From: an uncultured Tateyamaria sp.
GTDB taxonomy: Bacteria; Pseudomonadota; Alphaproteobacteria; Rhodobacterales; Rhodobacteraceae
Direction of reading: 5' to 3'
Length of the DNA stretch: 43,222 nucleotides
Assembly: GCF_947504105.1 (NCBI RefSeq)
Contig: NZ_CANNGP010000036.1
Span: 1-43,222 of the forward strand
Positions 33,825-43,222 of this stretch are shown here, in pieces. The position numbers and the translations under genes were made by a program. Position 1 is the first letter of the stretch; every line of letters starts with the position of its first letter. The notes beneath the pieces are model-generated. The model was not told where the DNA came from. It searched no databases and worked only from the letters and a program-made list of their open reading frames with translations.

Positions 33825-34667
33825 TTGCTGATCATTGCCGCTCAGGTCTTCGTCGCCACAACCTGCATCGTCCTCGGTGATGCCGCGGGAAAGGCATTGA
33901 CGGCATCAGGCTTCGATCCATTCTTCGTGGCATGGACACGTTTTGCATGTGCCGCCATCGCGCTTGCCCCATTTTGTGGCCTGTCCCGCGACAGCCTGCC
34001 CGTTCTGCTCGACCGCCGGGTCATTTTGCGCGCCGCTCTTATTGCGGCGGGCATCTGTTCGATACTGACAGCGCTCAGCACGACGCCATTGCCGGACGTG
34101 TTCGGCGCATTTTTCATCGGCCCCGTCGTCGCTTTTGTCCTCTCAGCGCTATTGCTGGGTGAGCGCATCAACACCGCTCGCGCCCTTCTTCTAGCCTTGG
34201 GATTTGGCGGCGTCATGCTGGTGGTCAAACCGGGCTTTGGTCTGACCACAGGCATCGGTTTCGCACTGCTCGCCGGGCTCTTCTATGGATGCTTTCTGGT
34301 TGCCACCCGCTGGCTTTCCGGGACGGTTCGCCCGCGCCTTCTTCTGTTTTCGCAACTCAGCATCGGGGCAGTTTTGCTAACGCCGCTTGGACTTGCAGCA
34401 ACCGTACCGACGCTCACACCAAACGCCATCCTCTTGAACATGGGCAGTGCCGCCGGATCAGCGGCAGGTAACTTCCTGCTTGTCTGGGTCAGCCGATCCA
34501 CGCCCGCCAGCATCGTTGCCCCATTGATCTACACCCAGCTCATTTCGGCCACCGCAGTGGGCCTAATCCTGTTCAATGATTGGCCGGACATTCTGACACT
34601 TGTCGGGCTGGTCGTCATTCTGGCGTCTGGCCTCGGATCTCTTTGGCTGGCGCGATCCGTGCACTAA
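33825..34667 (+). CDS. EamA/DMT-family transporter
   Basis: A 280-residue inner-membrane protein with about ten hydrophobic helices in two repeats, typical of the drug/metabolite transporter superfamily. Segments such as FDPFFVAWTRFACAAIALAPF and LLLALGFGGVMLVVKPGFG fit the EamA repeat, as does SAAGNFLLVWVSRSTPASIVAPLIY. The N-terminal frame has no ATG. TTG 33825 starts directly before the first helix and is the best available start, but its ribosome-binding site is weak. It begins immediately after the rpsO terminator. The substrate cannot be predicted. The ASCH gene follows 10 bp later. Confidence 0.85.
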   Translation: MLIIAAQVFVATTCIVLGDAAGKALTASGFDPFFVAWTRFACAAIALAPFCGLSRDSLPVLLDRRVILRAALIAAGICSILTALSTTPLPDVFGAFFIGPVVAFVLSALLLGERINTARALLLALGFGGVMLVVKPGFGLTTGIGFALLAGLFYGCFLVATRWLSGTVRPRLLLFSQLSIGAVLLTPLGLAATVPTLTPNAILLNMGSAAGSAAGNFLLVWVSRSTPASIVAPLIYTQLISATAVGLILFNDWPDILTLVGLVVILASGLGSLWLARSVH

Positions 34668-34677
34668 GTAGCAAGGC

Positions 34678-35199
34678 ATGCACGACCTGCCCCGCATCGC
34701 CCTTTCCGTCCGCCAACCCTCTGCCTGGGCCATTATCGCAGGCCATAAACCCATTGAAAACCGGACCCTCGGTTCAATCCGGGCGGGTCGCATGGCACCG
34801 GGACGCATCGCACTCCACGCTGCCGCTGGCCTGAAGGAAGAAGAGTTCCGATACCTTTACTGGCGCCTGGGAAAACACGGAGTGCAATGCCCCCACCCGC
34901 TCGACTTGCCAAGGGGGGCGATCATCGGCTCGGTCGAGGTGACAGGCATCATCACGGAATCGGACAACAAGTGGTTCGGTGGGGCGGCCGGGCTCACCCT
35001 AAAGGACCCGGAACCCTGCGAACCGATCCCCGCCGTCGGCGCACTTGGTTACTTCGAATGGACCTCCGGCGGCACTCTAGCACCACCCACACGCTGGATG
35101 CAGAAATGGGGCGCAGCGACCCCCGACAGCCATACCGAAGACCTCTTTCCCGACGCACCCATCGCCTTTGCCAAACCACCACGCAAACCGTGGCACTAA
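34678..35199 (+). CDS. ASCH domain protein
   Basis: A 173-residue protein with an ASCH fold, a PUA-like barrel proposed to bind RNA or modified nucleotides. The N-terminal ALSVRQPSAWAIIAGHKPIENR is the classic ASCH opening, and GAIIGSVEVTGIITES fits the following strands. It contains LGYFEWTSGGTLAPP near the end of the fold and a short C-terminal tail. It lies 10 bp after the transporter gene and 171 bp before pnp. A link to RNA metabolism would match the neighbourhood (rpsO, pnp, truB) but is not proven. Confidence 0.85.
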   Translation: MHDLPRIALSVRQPSAWAIIAGHKPIENRTLGSIRAGRMAPGRIALHAAAGLKEEEFRYLYWRLGKHGVQCPHPLDLPRGAIIGSVEVTGIITESDNKWFGGAAGLTLKDPEPCEPIPAVGALGYFEWTSGGTLAPPTRWMQKWGAATPDSHTEDLFPDAPIAFAKPPRKPWH

Positions 35200-35315
35200 G
35201 CGCGGATGCGCCGCAGAGCACACGCTTTCATTTCCCGCAAAAGTGCTGTATGCGCGCAAAATCTGAAAGCCTGGCGCCCGGACCTCAGCGCCCGACAAAA
35301 GAAGATACCGGGGTC

Positions 35316-35354
35316 AGGGGGAATACGCCCCCTACGCAAATGGCCATCCGGCCA
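35316..35354 (+). promoter_or_regulatory. Two hairpins in the pnp leader
   Basis: AGGGGG-AATACG-CCCCCT (35316-35333) and TGGCC-ATCC-GGCCA (35341-35354) lie 17-55 bp before the pnp ATG. In enterobacteria pnp is autoregulated through an RNase III-cut leader hairpin. These stems could play a similar part, though they are short. The first has no T-tract and so is unlikely to be a terminator for the ASCH gene. Confidence 0.45.
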
Positions 35355-35370
35355 ACTTAGGAAACACTTG

Positions 35371-37506
<2,136 letters not shown>

Positions 37507-37515
37507 TGCTGCCCA

Positions 37516-37543
37516 AGCACCCGGCGCACACGTGCCGGGTGCT
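37516..37543 (+). terminator. Hairpin after pnp
   Basis: A perfect 10-bp stem, AGCACCCGGC and GCCGGGTGCT with loop GCACACGT, lies 10 bp after the pnp stop. It is followed by ATACAACACG, not a T-tract, so it may be a weak terminator or an RNA-stabilising 3' structure. Confidence 0.65.
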
Positions 37544-37575
37544 ATACAACACGATCAGAAACCGTGGCCAACGCA

Positions 37576-38538
37576 ATGACATCTACGCTCAAAATCACGG
37601 TCGCCGCGCTTACCCGTAAACGGCCCCGCATGCTGGCGACGTTGCTGGACTCGTACGGCGCAATGATGCTGCCCGAAAACTGCGAAGTTCAGTGCCTTAT
37701 CGTGGAAAACGATGAAACGGACGCCAGCCGGTATGTAGTGGATCAAGCCAGCCAACTCGCCAACGGCCTAACTGTCACTTATGTCCTCGACACCGAACTT
37801 GGCATTCCCTTTGGCCGCAACCGGGCCGCCAAGGAAGCCATTGCATGGGGTGCTAACCTGCTGACCTTCGTGGACGATGATGAATTCGTTGATCGGGAAT
37901 GGCTGGTGGAAATTGTGGCGCGCTATCGCAAGACCGGTGCCGCATTGATCGGCGGCCCTGTCCTGATCCCCGCGTCGCAAGAGGATTTGACCCGGCTTGA
38001 GCGGATATTCCACCAAGAACTCACCGATCACTACGTGCAGCGCGCCGAGGGGGCGATCCCTGCTGCAGAGCAAGGGCGCGCAAGCCCTGTCACCAACAAC
38101 TGGCTCGGCGAAACCAAACTGTTCACGGAACACGGCATCTGGTTTGACGAAACGCTCCGCTTCACGGGCGGATCCGACAGCAGATTTTTTCATACGGCTC
38201 GTGACATGGGGTTGCATCTCGATTGGGCGCCCAAAGCCATCGTCTACGCAACCATGTCTGCGGATCGGTTGAACTTCAAAACCCAATTGCGAGAGGCGCA
38301 CAGCCGCACCATCAATCGCATCCGACTGGATCAAGTGAACAAGCGCTTCTACTGGCTGCGACTGCCTTTCAGCCTCTTGCTGAAATTGATCAGTGCAACC
38401 TTACTCGCCATCACGCTTCCTTTCACGGGGGGCAAGGGCATCCTCAAACTCACACGGCGTCTTGGCCTGGTTACTGGGCGCATTTCCGCGGCTTTTGGTG
38501 GTAACTCTTCGCTCTACACCAAGATTTTCGGCAACTGA
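37576..38538 (+). CDS. Family 2 (GT-A) glycosyltransferase
   Basis: A 320-residue GT-A enzyme. The N-terminal strand KITVAALTRKRPRMLATLLDS is followed by LIVENDETDAS, and the metal-binding DxD-type motif is LLTFVDDDEFVDREWL (about residue 100). The acceptor region has FTGGSDSRFFHTARDMG. The C-terminal LPFSLLLKLISATLLAITLPF is hydrophobic and probably associates with the membrane. ATG 37576 and GTG 37564 are both possible; neither has a clear ribosome-binding site. It opens a three-gene glycosyltransferase group. The sugar donor and the glycan made are unknown. Confidence 0.88.
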   Translation: MTSTLKITVAALTRKRPRMLATLLDSYGAMMLPENCEVQCLIVENDETDASRYVVDQASQLANGLTVTYVLDTELGIPFGRNRAAKEAIAWGANLLTFVDDDEFVDREWLVEIVARYRKTGAALIGGPVLIPASQEDLTRLERIFHQELTDHYVQRAEGAIPAAEQGRASPVTNNWLGETKLFTEHGIWFDETLRFTGGSDSRFFHTARDMGLHLDWAPKAIVYATMSADRLNFKTQLREAHSRTINRIRLDQVNKRFYWLRLPFSLLLKLISATLLAITLPFTGGKGILKLTRRLGLVTGRISAAFGGNSSLYTKIFGN

Positions 38539-38555
38539 CGCGCAAGGTATCACAA

Positions 38556-39338
38556 ATGGCTACCGATCCCGTTCTTATCCTGACCATGAAGTGGGGCACG
38601 CTTTATGGCCCGAAATATGTCAACAGACTTGCCCGCGGCGTTAGCAGGCACTTGGCCCGCCCACACAGGTTCATATGCTTCACAGATGATACGACCGGGC
38701 TTTCCAGCGATGTCGAGGCATTGCCGCTTCCTGACATGCGCCTACCGGGCGGGCACGAGGATACGCGTTGGCGCAAACTTGGCTTGTTTGCACAAGACTT
38801 GTTCGGCCTGTCCGGAACCGCGCTGTTTCTTGATCTGGATCTGATCGTGGTTGGGTCTCTGGACCCGTTCTTCGAAGACAACGAACCTTTCCGCATCATC
38901 CAGGACGATACCCTGTTCCGCTCCAAGCCGCTCAGGCGGATCAATCCAGATCGAGACCGGTTCCTCGCCTCGGTCGGAAACTCGTCAGTCTTCAGATACC
39001 AAATTGGTGCGCACAGCTATATTCTCGACGCGTACCTTGCCGACCCAGTAGCAGCAACAGCACAGTATGAGATTTCCCAGCAGTTCCAGTCAGCACAATT
39101 GGCACGGCATGGCCACCTGTCCTATTGGCCCGCAGAATGGTGTGTGAGTTTCAAGAACCACTGCGTACCAAGAGGAATACGCAGCTACTTCACCAACCCC
39201 CGCCTACCCGACGAGGCCAAAATCGTTGTTTTCGCAGGTGAACCAAAGATGCACGACGCGCTCTCTGGCAAAGGAAGCAAATGGTATCGTCGGATTGGCG
39301 ACGTCGGCTGGCTCAGGACTGCTTGGGAAAACCAATGA
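38556..39338 (+). CDS. Glycosyltransferase with DLD motif (GT8-like fold)
   Basis: A 260-residue soluble protein. VLILTMKWGTLYGPKYVNRLARGV at the N-terminus resembles the donor-binding region of glycogenin/GT8-like transferases. TALFLDLDLIVVGSLDPFFE holds the DxD metal-binding motif near residue 92. Further on are ASVGNSSVFRYQIG and a C-terminal VFAGEPKMHDA, where the His may be a metal ligand as in GT8 enzymes. It starts 17 bp after the first glycosyltransferase and overlaps the third by ATGA, so all three are co-expressed. Confidence 0.78.
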   Translation: MATDPVLILTMKWGTLYGPKYVNRLARGVSRHLARPHRFICFTDDTTGLSSDVEALPLPDMRLPGGHEDTRWRKLGLFAQDLFGLSGTALFLDLDLIVVGSLDPFFEDNEPFRIIQDDTLFRSKPLRRINPDRDRFLASVGNSSVFRYQIGAHSYILDAYLADPVAATAQYEISQQFQSAQLARHGHLSYWPAEWCVSFKNHCVPRGIRSYFTNPRLPDEAKIVVFAGEPKMHDALSGKGSKWYRRIGDVGWLRTAWENQ

Positions 39339-40171
39339 ACTTCATTCGTGAATGGAACCGCGCGCGCAAATATCGAAAGCGCATCCGCAAATGTCGGACA
39401 GAGATCACAACACGTGCGGTAGTCAGTGTACCACACCGGCTTGAAACGCCGTTGGTTGTATCCCTCACAAGCTATCCTCCGCGCTTCCCTGAACTTCCGT
39501 TGACCCTGCGATGTCTTCTGCAACAAACGGTCAAGGCGGACCGCACTGTCCTTTGGATTGCCGAACAGGATCTTGCTGCGCTGCCGGACAATGTGCATGC
39601 GCTTGAAAAGGACGGGCTAGAAATTGCAACCTGTCCCGATTTGCGCTCGTACAAAAAACTACTGCCGCTCATGACCGAGATGCCCGAGGCGACCATTGTC
39701 ACAGCGGATGATGACGTACACTACGGTCCCGATTGGCTGGCATCGATTTTGGGCGTGCACATGGACCTGGGCATCAAGGTTGTCTGCGGGCGCGGGCATC
39801 GCATAACACTCACTCCAGAAGGGCTCCCGGACACTTACGATAAATGGGACCAGAATGCCCCTGGCGGGCGCGACCCCAGCGGATTGATCTTCCCGACCGG
39901 TGTAGGAGGGATCCTCTATGCACCAGGCGCACTGTCACCTGTTGCAACCAATTGGGAGCTGGCGCAGCAACTCTGTCCAACGGCCGACGATGTTTGGTTT
40001 TACTGGATGCACAGACTGACAGGTGGACGGGCGGCCATGACGGGGGAACGGCGGCGTGTCTTGGAATGGGTCAAGGACCCGACCGGGGGCTTGCTCACCG
40101 TCAACTACACAGGCGGAAACGACCGCCAGATCGCCGCAATGATTGATCACTTTGGATGGCCCGGTCCCTGA
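39335..40171 (+). CDS. Glycosyltransferase (GT-A type)
   Basis: A 278-residue protein. After a very basic first 30 residues it reads PLVVSLTSYPPRFPELPLTLRCLLQQT, then RTVLWIAEQDLAALP. The GT-A metal motif is in TIVTADDDVHYGPDWL, near residue 128. GGILYAPGAL and TADDVWFYWMHRLTGG follow, and the latter may supply the catalytic base. ATG 39335 overlaps the preceding stop (ATGA); an open frame extends to 39281 but that would overlap the neighbour heavily. It is the last gene of the glycosyltransferase trio and ends in a hairpin. The product glycan is unknown. Confidence 0.8.
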   Translation: MNFIREWNRARKYRKRIRKCRTEITTRAVVSVPHRLETPLVVSLTSYPPRFPELPLTLRCLLQQTVKADRTVLWIAEQDLAALPDNVHALEKDGLEIATCPDLRSYKKLLPLMTEMPEATIVTADDDVHYGPDWLASILGVHMDLGIKVVCGRGHRITLTPEGLPDTYDKWDQNAPGGRDPSGLIFPTGVGGILYAPGALSPVATNWELAQQLCPTADDVWFYWMHRLTGGRAAMTGERRRVLEWVKDPTGGLLTVNYTGGNDRQIAAMIDHFGWPGP

Positions 40172-40184
40172 ACGGTACCGGGCC
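40158..40184. terminator. Hairpin at convergent gene ends
   Basis: GGCCCGGT (40158-40165) pairs with ACCGGGCC (40177-40184), and the stop codon of the third glycosyltransferase lies in the loop. It is 10 bp from the end of the peroxiredoxin gene on the other strand and could serve both transcripts. There is no T-tract. Confidence 0.55.
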
Positions 40185-40193
40185 GATACGCGC

Positions 40194-40844
40194 CTAGTCC
40201 GGCGCTTTGGTCTTGCGCAGATATGGCAGCACGGTCTCGAACGTGCCGAACTTGGCCTTTGCATCCTCGTTGGACACGGTGGGTGGAATGATCACATCTT
40301 CACCCGGCACCCAGTTGGCCGGTGTGGCCACGCCCTTGGCCGACATCTGCAACCCGTCCAGCGCGCGCACGATCTCGGCAAAGTTACGGCCCACTGTCAT
40401 CGGATAGGTCATCGACAGCTTCAGCTGCTTATCCGGTCCAATGATAAAGACCGAGCGCACCGTGGCACTGTCTGCAGGCGTGCGCCCGTCGGGCAGATAG
40501 GCTTCTGCAGGAAGCATGTCAAAGGCTTTGGAAACCTCAAGCCCCGCATCCGCAATGATAGGGAAACCGGCCTCAGCGCCTGAAACCCTCTCAATGTCGC
40601 CTTTCCACTTCTTGTGGTCCTCGATCCCATCGACCGACACGCCAATCACCTTGGTGCCGCGCTTGGCCCACTCGTCAGCCAATTGGGCCACCGCGCCGAA
40701 CTCGGTCGTGCAGACAGGGGTGAAATCCTTGGGATGCGAAAACAGTATGGCCCAGCTGTCGCCAATCCAGTCGTGCAGCGAAATCGTGCCGTGGTCTGTT
40801 TCAACCGTCAAATCGGGGATGGTGTCGTTAATGCGCAAACCCAT
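40194..40844 (-). CDS. 1-Cys peroxiredoxin (Prx6 type)
   Basis: A 216-residue thiol peroxidase reducing hydrogen peroxide and organic hydroperoxides. The peroxidatic cysteine is C45 in SHPKDFTPVCTTEFGAV, the form typical of the Prx6 subfamily. It is the only cysteine in the protein, so there is no resolving cysteine and reduction must come from an outside thiol. The catalytic Arg region fits SATVRSVFIIG. ATG 40844 follows GGAGG at 5 bases; the codon at 40856 is upstream of that site. It is divergent from an aldehyde dehydrogenase gene (125 bp between starts). Confidence 0.95.
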   Translation of the reverse strand: MGLRINDTIPDLTVETDHGTISLHDWIGDSWAILFSHPKDFTPVCTTEFGAVAQLADEWAKRGTKVIGVSVDGIEDHKKWKGDIERVSGAEAGFPIIADAGLEVSKAFDMLPAEAYLPDGRTPADSATVRSVFIIGPDKQLKLSMTYPMTVGRNFAEIVRALDGLQMSAKGVATPANWVPGEDVIIPPTVSNEDAKAKFGTFETVLPYLRKTKAPD

Positions 40845-40969
40845 GGTGTCCTCCATCTGGATAGTAGTGCCAAACGCAATCTAAGCCATCGCAAGCACCT
40901 TTTCATCCCCCGTCTTGTGGCGGGCACATGCAGGTGCCACATTCCAATCAAATGTCAGGGAGAGACCGA
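40845..40969. promoter_or_regulatory. Divergent promoter region, peroxiredoxin / aldehyde dehydrogenase
   Basis: These 125 bp must carry both promoters. A dyad, GGCAC-ATGCAG-GTGCC, lies at 40923-40938, nearer the dehydrogenase gene. I saw no OxyR-type ATAG spacing. Confidence 0.4.
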
Positions 40970-42409
40970 ATGCTTGAACAACGTGATTTCTATATCGGCG
41001 GCCAGTGGGTTGCCCCAAAAAACGGTACCGACCACCATGTGATTGACCCGTCGACCGAGGAAGCAACCGCAGTCATCTCGCTTGGCGGTGCCGAGGACGC
41101 GGAAGCTGCCATTGCGGCGGCCAAGGCGGCTTTCCCTTCATGGATGGCAACACCGGTCGAAGATCGTATCGGGCTGGTCGAAAAACTGATCGATGTCTAC
41201 CAGACACGCGGCGAGGACCTGGCACAGGCGATGTCCAACGAAATGGGCGCACCACTCGACATGGCGCGCAGCCAGCAGGTTGGAGCGGGCATCTACCACT
41301 TGAAAAACTTCATCCGCGCCGCCAAGGCATTCGAGTTCAACCGCCCACTCAGCGACCGTGCCCCGAATGACCGTATCATCTACGAACCGGTCGGTGTCGC
41401 CGCCCTCATCACCCCGTGGAACTGGCCCATGAACCAGGTCACTCTCAAGGTGGGTGCTGCCACCATTGCGGGATGCACCATGGTCCTGAAACCATCCGAG
41501 GAATCTCCACTCAACGCCATGATCTTTGCAGAGATGATGGACGAGGCGGGCTTCCCTCCCGGCGTCTTCAATCTTGTGAACGGGGATGGCCCCGGCGTGG
41601 GCACCATTCTGTCGGGCCACCCGGACGTGGACATGGTCAGCTTCACCGGCTCATCGCGCGCAGGCCGCCTGATCTCGAAAAATGCCGCCGATACCCTCAA
41701 ACGCGTGCACCTCGAACTGGGCGGCAAGGGGGCGAACGTCATCTTTGACGACGCCGATGAAAAGGCCGTCAAGCGCGGCGTCCTGCACATGATGAACAAC
41801 ACCGGCCAATCCTGTAATGCCCCCTCCCGCATGCTGGTTCAACGCAGCAAATACGACGCCGCAGTGGAAGAAGCAGCCGCTGTCGCCGGCAAGGTCACCG
41901 TCGGTCCCGCCAGCGACGAAGGCCGCCATATCGGCCCTGTCGTGAACGAGGTGCAGTGGACGAAAATCCAGGACCTGATCCAGAAGGGCATCGACGAAGG
42001 CGCCAAACTGGTCGCCGGTGGCACAGGCCGCCCCGACGGGTTCAACAAAGGCTACTACGTCCGCCCCACGGTCTTTGCCGACGTAAACAACGATATGACC
42101 ATCGCGCGCGAGGAAATCTTTGGCCCGGTCCTGTCCATCATCCCCTTCGACAACGAAGAGGAGGCGGTCGAGATCGCCAACGACACCCCCTACGGCCTCA
42201 CCAACTATGTTCAGACGCAGGATGACGCGCGGCTCAATCGCATGGCCCAAGCGCTACGCTCTGGCATGGTCGAAATGAACGGCACCAGCCGCGCAGCAGG
42301 CTCGCCATTCGGCGGCATGAAGCAGTCCGGCAACGGGCGTGAGGGCGGCATCTGGGGGATCGAGGATTTCCTCGAAGTCAAAGCGGTATCCGGCTGGGCG
42401 GCAGAGTAG
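40970..42409 (+). CDS. NAD(P)-dependent aldehyde dehydrogenase
   Basis: A 479-residue single-domain aldehyde dehydrogenase. The general base is Glu249 in RVHLELGGKGANVIF and the catalytic cysteine is Cys282 in NNTGQSCNAPSRML. The Rossmann part has ALITPWNWPMNQVTLKVGAA and MVSFTGSSRAG, and EEIFGPVLSIIPF lies in the C-terminal region. The ATG at 40970 follows GGGAGAG at 5 bases; the open frame to 40928 lacks a ribosome-binding site. It is an ordinary full-length member whose substrate cannot be told from sequence. A GC-rich hairpin follows. Confidence 0.93.
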   Translation: MLEQRDFYIGGQWVAPKNGTDHHVIDPSTEEATAVISLGGAEDAEAAIAAAKAAFPSWMATPVEDRIGLVEKLIDVYQTRGEDLAQAMSNEMGAPLDMARSQQVGAGIYHLKNFIRAAKAFEFNRPLSDRAPNDRIIYEPVGVAALITPWNWPMNQVTLKVGAATIAGCTMVLKPSEESPLNAMIFAEMMDEAGFPPGVFNLVNGDGPGVGTILSGHPDVDMVSFTGSSRAGRLISKNAADTLKRVHLELGGKGANVIFDDADEKAVKRGVLHMMNNTGQSCNAPSRMLVQRSKYDAAVEEAAAVAGKVTVGPASDEGRHIGPVVNEVQWTKIQDLIQKGIDEGAKLVAGGTGRPDGFNKGYYVRPTVFADVNNDMTIAREEIFGPVLSIIPFDNEEEAVEIANDTPYGLTNYVQTQDDARLNRMAQALRSGMVEMNGTSRAAGSPFGGMKQSGNGREGGIWGIEDFLEVKAVSGWAAE

Positions 42410-42416
42410 AACAGTA

Positions 42417-42436
42417 GGGCGGGGCTGACCCCGCCC
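42417..42436 (+). terminator. GC-rich hairpin after the aldehyde dehydrogenase
   Basis: A perfect 8-bp stem, GGGCGGGG-CTGA-CCCCGCCC, begins 8 bp after the stop codon. No T-tract follows (CAAACTGC), so termination may be partial or Rho-assisted. Confidence 0.65.
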
Positions 42437-42764
42437 CAAACTGCACAACTGGGGTCGACTTCTCACCAAAACTGTCTGATGCGGCTGGTGCAAAATATGG
42501 CTGCAAAGCGCAGTACGCGAACTTTGCAAAGTTCGTCTAACGGCTCATAGCGGTCACTCGTCAACGTGCCGACTTGTTGCAGTCGCAACCCGTATTACTT
42601 ACACTCGCCGCGACAGCAAAGCTTGGTCTGGTCGAACTCACAGTTTGCGGGACGCAAATTGCCGTTCCGTTCTTGAAGGCCAATGTCAGCTTTCCAAAAA
42701 CTGCTTTCTACTCCAGCGCAATTTTGAACTCGACTGTCTCATGCCCACCAAGATTGCTTTTCCC
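42437..42764. other. Gene-free spacer with an 18-bp perfect palindrome
   Basis: About 330 bases without a credible gene, between the aldehyde dehydrogenase and the insertion sequence. It is visibly less GC-rich than the coding DNA. The short open frame at 42574-42771 has no ribosome-binding site or recognisable motif. The one strong structure is CGAACTTTGCAAAGTTCG at 42518-42535. Confidence 0.55.
42518..42535. repeat. Perfect 18-bp palindrome
   Basis: CGAACTTTGCAAAGTTCG reads the same on both strands over all 18 bases, with no loop. It could be an operator, a cruciform-prone site or a relic of a transposon end. It lies about 110 bp downstream of the aldehyde dehydrogenase gene and 230 bp before the insertion sequence. 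Confidence 0.8.
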
Positions 42765-42810
42765 GGACTGAATTGGTCCTCCGCTATGTTTATGAAGACA
42801 GAGAAACCGC

Positions 42811-43170
42811 GTGGCAAACAAGCGAGCCCAGCCGGAAGAGATTGTCACGAAGTTACAACTGGTTGAGGTTCTGCCGGGTCAGGGAATGTCGGAGCTGGAT
42901 GCGGTCCGGCAGATTGGTGTGACTGAAGAGATGTTCTTCCGTTCGAAGAAAAGGTGCGGCAGGATGGGCGCGGATCAATTGCAAGACCTAAAGCGCCTTC
43001 AAAAAGAAAACGGGCGGCTCCGCAAGGCCATGTCCAATCTGACGCTCGACAGGCTGATCTTGACGGAGGCTGCACAGGGAAACTTCTTCGTCCTGCTCAT
43101 CATCGTGCGTGCATTGATCGTGTTCGCCGTGAGCTACGTGTCTCGGAGCGCCGCGCTTGTTACGTTTTGA
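42811..43170 (+). CDS. IS3-family transposase OrfA, degenerate with readthrough C-terminus
   Basis: Residues 1 to about 92 match the IS3 OrfA helix-turn-helix and leucine-zipper protein: PEEIVTKLQLVEVLPGQGMSELDAVRQIGVTEE, then LQDLKRLQKENGRLRKAMSN, then LTLDRLILTEAAQGNF. OrfA proteins of this kind normally stop just after GNF. Here the frame continues for 27 more residues (FVLLIIVRALIVF onward) that are simply orfB DNA read in the wrong frame. The usual YYRWRKxYGG core is changed to FFRSKKRCGRM, also a sign of decay. The start is a GTG. Transposition competence is doubtful. Confidence 0.78.
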   Translation: MANKRAQPEEIVTKLQLVEVLPGQGMSELDAVRQIGVTEEMFFRSKKRCGRMGADQLQDLKRLQKENGRLRKAMSNLTLDRLILTEAAQGNFFVLLIIVRALIVFAVSYVSRSAALVTF

Positions 43171-43222
43171 GGCAGCGCCGATCCACGCAACGCAAGACGC
43201 CAGTTGGACGTCCTGACGAAGA
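43080..43222 (+). pseudogene. IS3-family transposase OrfB, 5' part, cut by the window edge
   Basis: In the -1 frame relative to orfA the DNA reads RPAHHRACIDRVRRELRVSE, then RRACYVLRQRRSTQRKTPVGRPDEE. This is the HTH-like beginning of an IS3 OrfB, and it stays open to the end of the window. The same frame is open back past an A-rich run at 43001-43010 (AAAAAGAAAA), a possible -1 frameshift site for making OrfAB. The DDE catalytic domain lies beyond the window, so intactness cannot be judged; it is typed as a pseudogene because the accompanying orfA looks decayed. Confidence 0.65.

Larger units (their letters stand above)
42765..43222 (+). mobile_element. IS3-family insertion sequence, left part only
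   Basis: The element contains an orfA-like frame and the start of orfB in the -1 frame, the organisation of IS3-family elements. The left end is placed near 42765, where GGACTGAATTGGTCC could belong to the terminal inverted repeat. This boundary is uncertain because the right end lies outside the window. Degenerate residues in orfA suggest an old copy. Confidence 0.7.

Noticed and set aside
42574-42771. Short open frame of 65 codons before the insertion sequence
   Set aside because: No ribosome-binding site, no motif and no sign of a signal peptide; likely random frame in a gene-free spacer.

Overview
The window is a chromosomal segment of an alphaproteobacterium, most probably a marine member of the Rhodobacterales (Roseobacter group). 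No rRNA or other species-level marker is present. The assignment rests on family content: a bacterial ALDH16 beside deoC, a BamF-type lipoprotein (DUF3035), a heparinase-like gene between rsmB and purH, an SDHAF4-like DUF1674 protein, DUF4173 beside a two-component pair, and GC-rich coding sequence with many ATGA stop/start overlaps.

Layout. (1) 97-810: an orphan RecA-fold (DnaB C-terminal-like) ATPase in somewhat less GC-rich DNA. (2) 1071-7003: a urate/allantoin catabolic block with a class III aminotransferase, an NCS2 urate permease, ureidoglycolate lyase (allA), ureidoglycine aminohydrolase (allE), an allantoinase-OHCU decarboxylase fusion (puuE-uraD) and, divergently, 5-hydroxyisourate hydrolase (uraH). 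Together they cover most steps from 5-hydroxyisourate to glyoxylate plus urea; urate oxidase and an allantoate amidohydrolase are not in the window. A SAP/DUF6434 protein follows. (3) 7900-11785: a four-gene Mn/Zn-type ABC importer preceded by two Fur/Mur-like dyads. (4) 11868-14973: DUF4173 membrane protein, response regulator and histidine kinase as overlapping genes. (5) 15137-18552: deoC followed by a double-domain ALDH16. (6) 18643-27164, all on the minus strand: rsmB, heparinase-like, purH, lspA, bamF and two M16 peptidase subunits. (7) 27251-28848: SDHAF4-like gene, a small secreted protein and dapB. (8) 28927-37506: the rbfA-truB-rpsO-pnp information-processing cluster, interrupted by a phosphodiester-glycosidase-like gene, a small membrane protein, DUF1643, an RTX-repeat protein, an EamA transporter and an ASCH protein. 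(9) 37576-40171: three glycosyltransferases. (10) 40194-42409: 1-Cys peroxiredoxin and an aldehyde dehydrogenase, divergent. (11) 42765 to the end: a decayed IS3-type element running off the window.

The core is ordinary housekeeping and catabolism. I see no phage, CRISPR array or obvious defence island. The candidates for unusual biology are the DUF4173-kinase-regulator module, the ALDH16 with a dead second domain beside deoC, the permease with a cytoplasmic wing-helix-like tail, the DUF1643 gene whose start codon lies inside a strong hairpin, the intrinsic terminator placed directly before the aminotransferase start, and several perfect dyads in gene-free DNA (7856-7869, 31074-31093, 42518-42535). 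All functions are read from sequence motifs and family knowledge; no database search was run.
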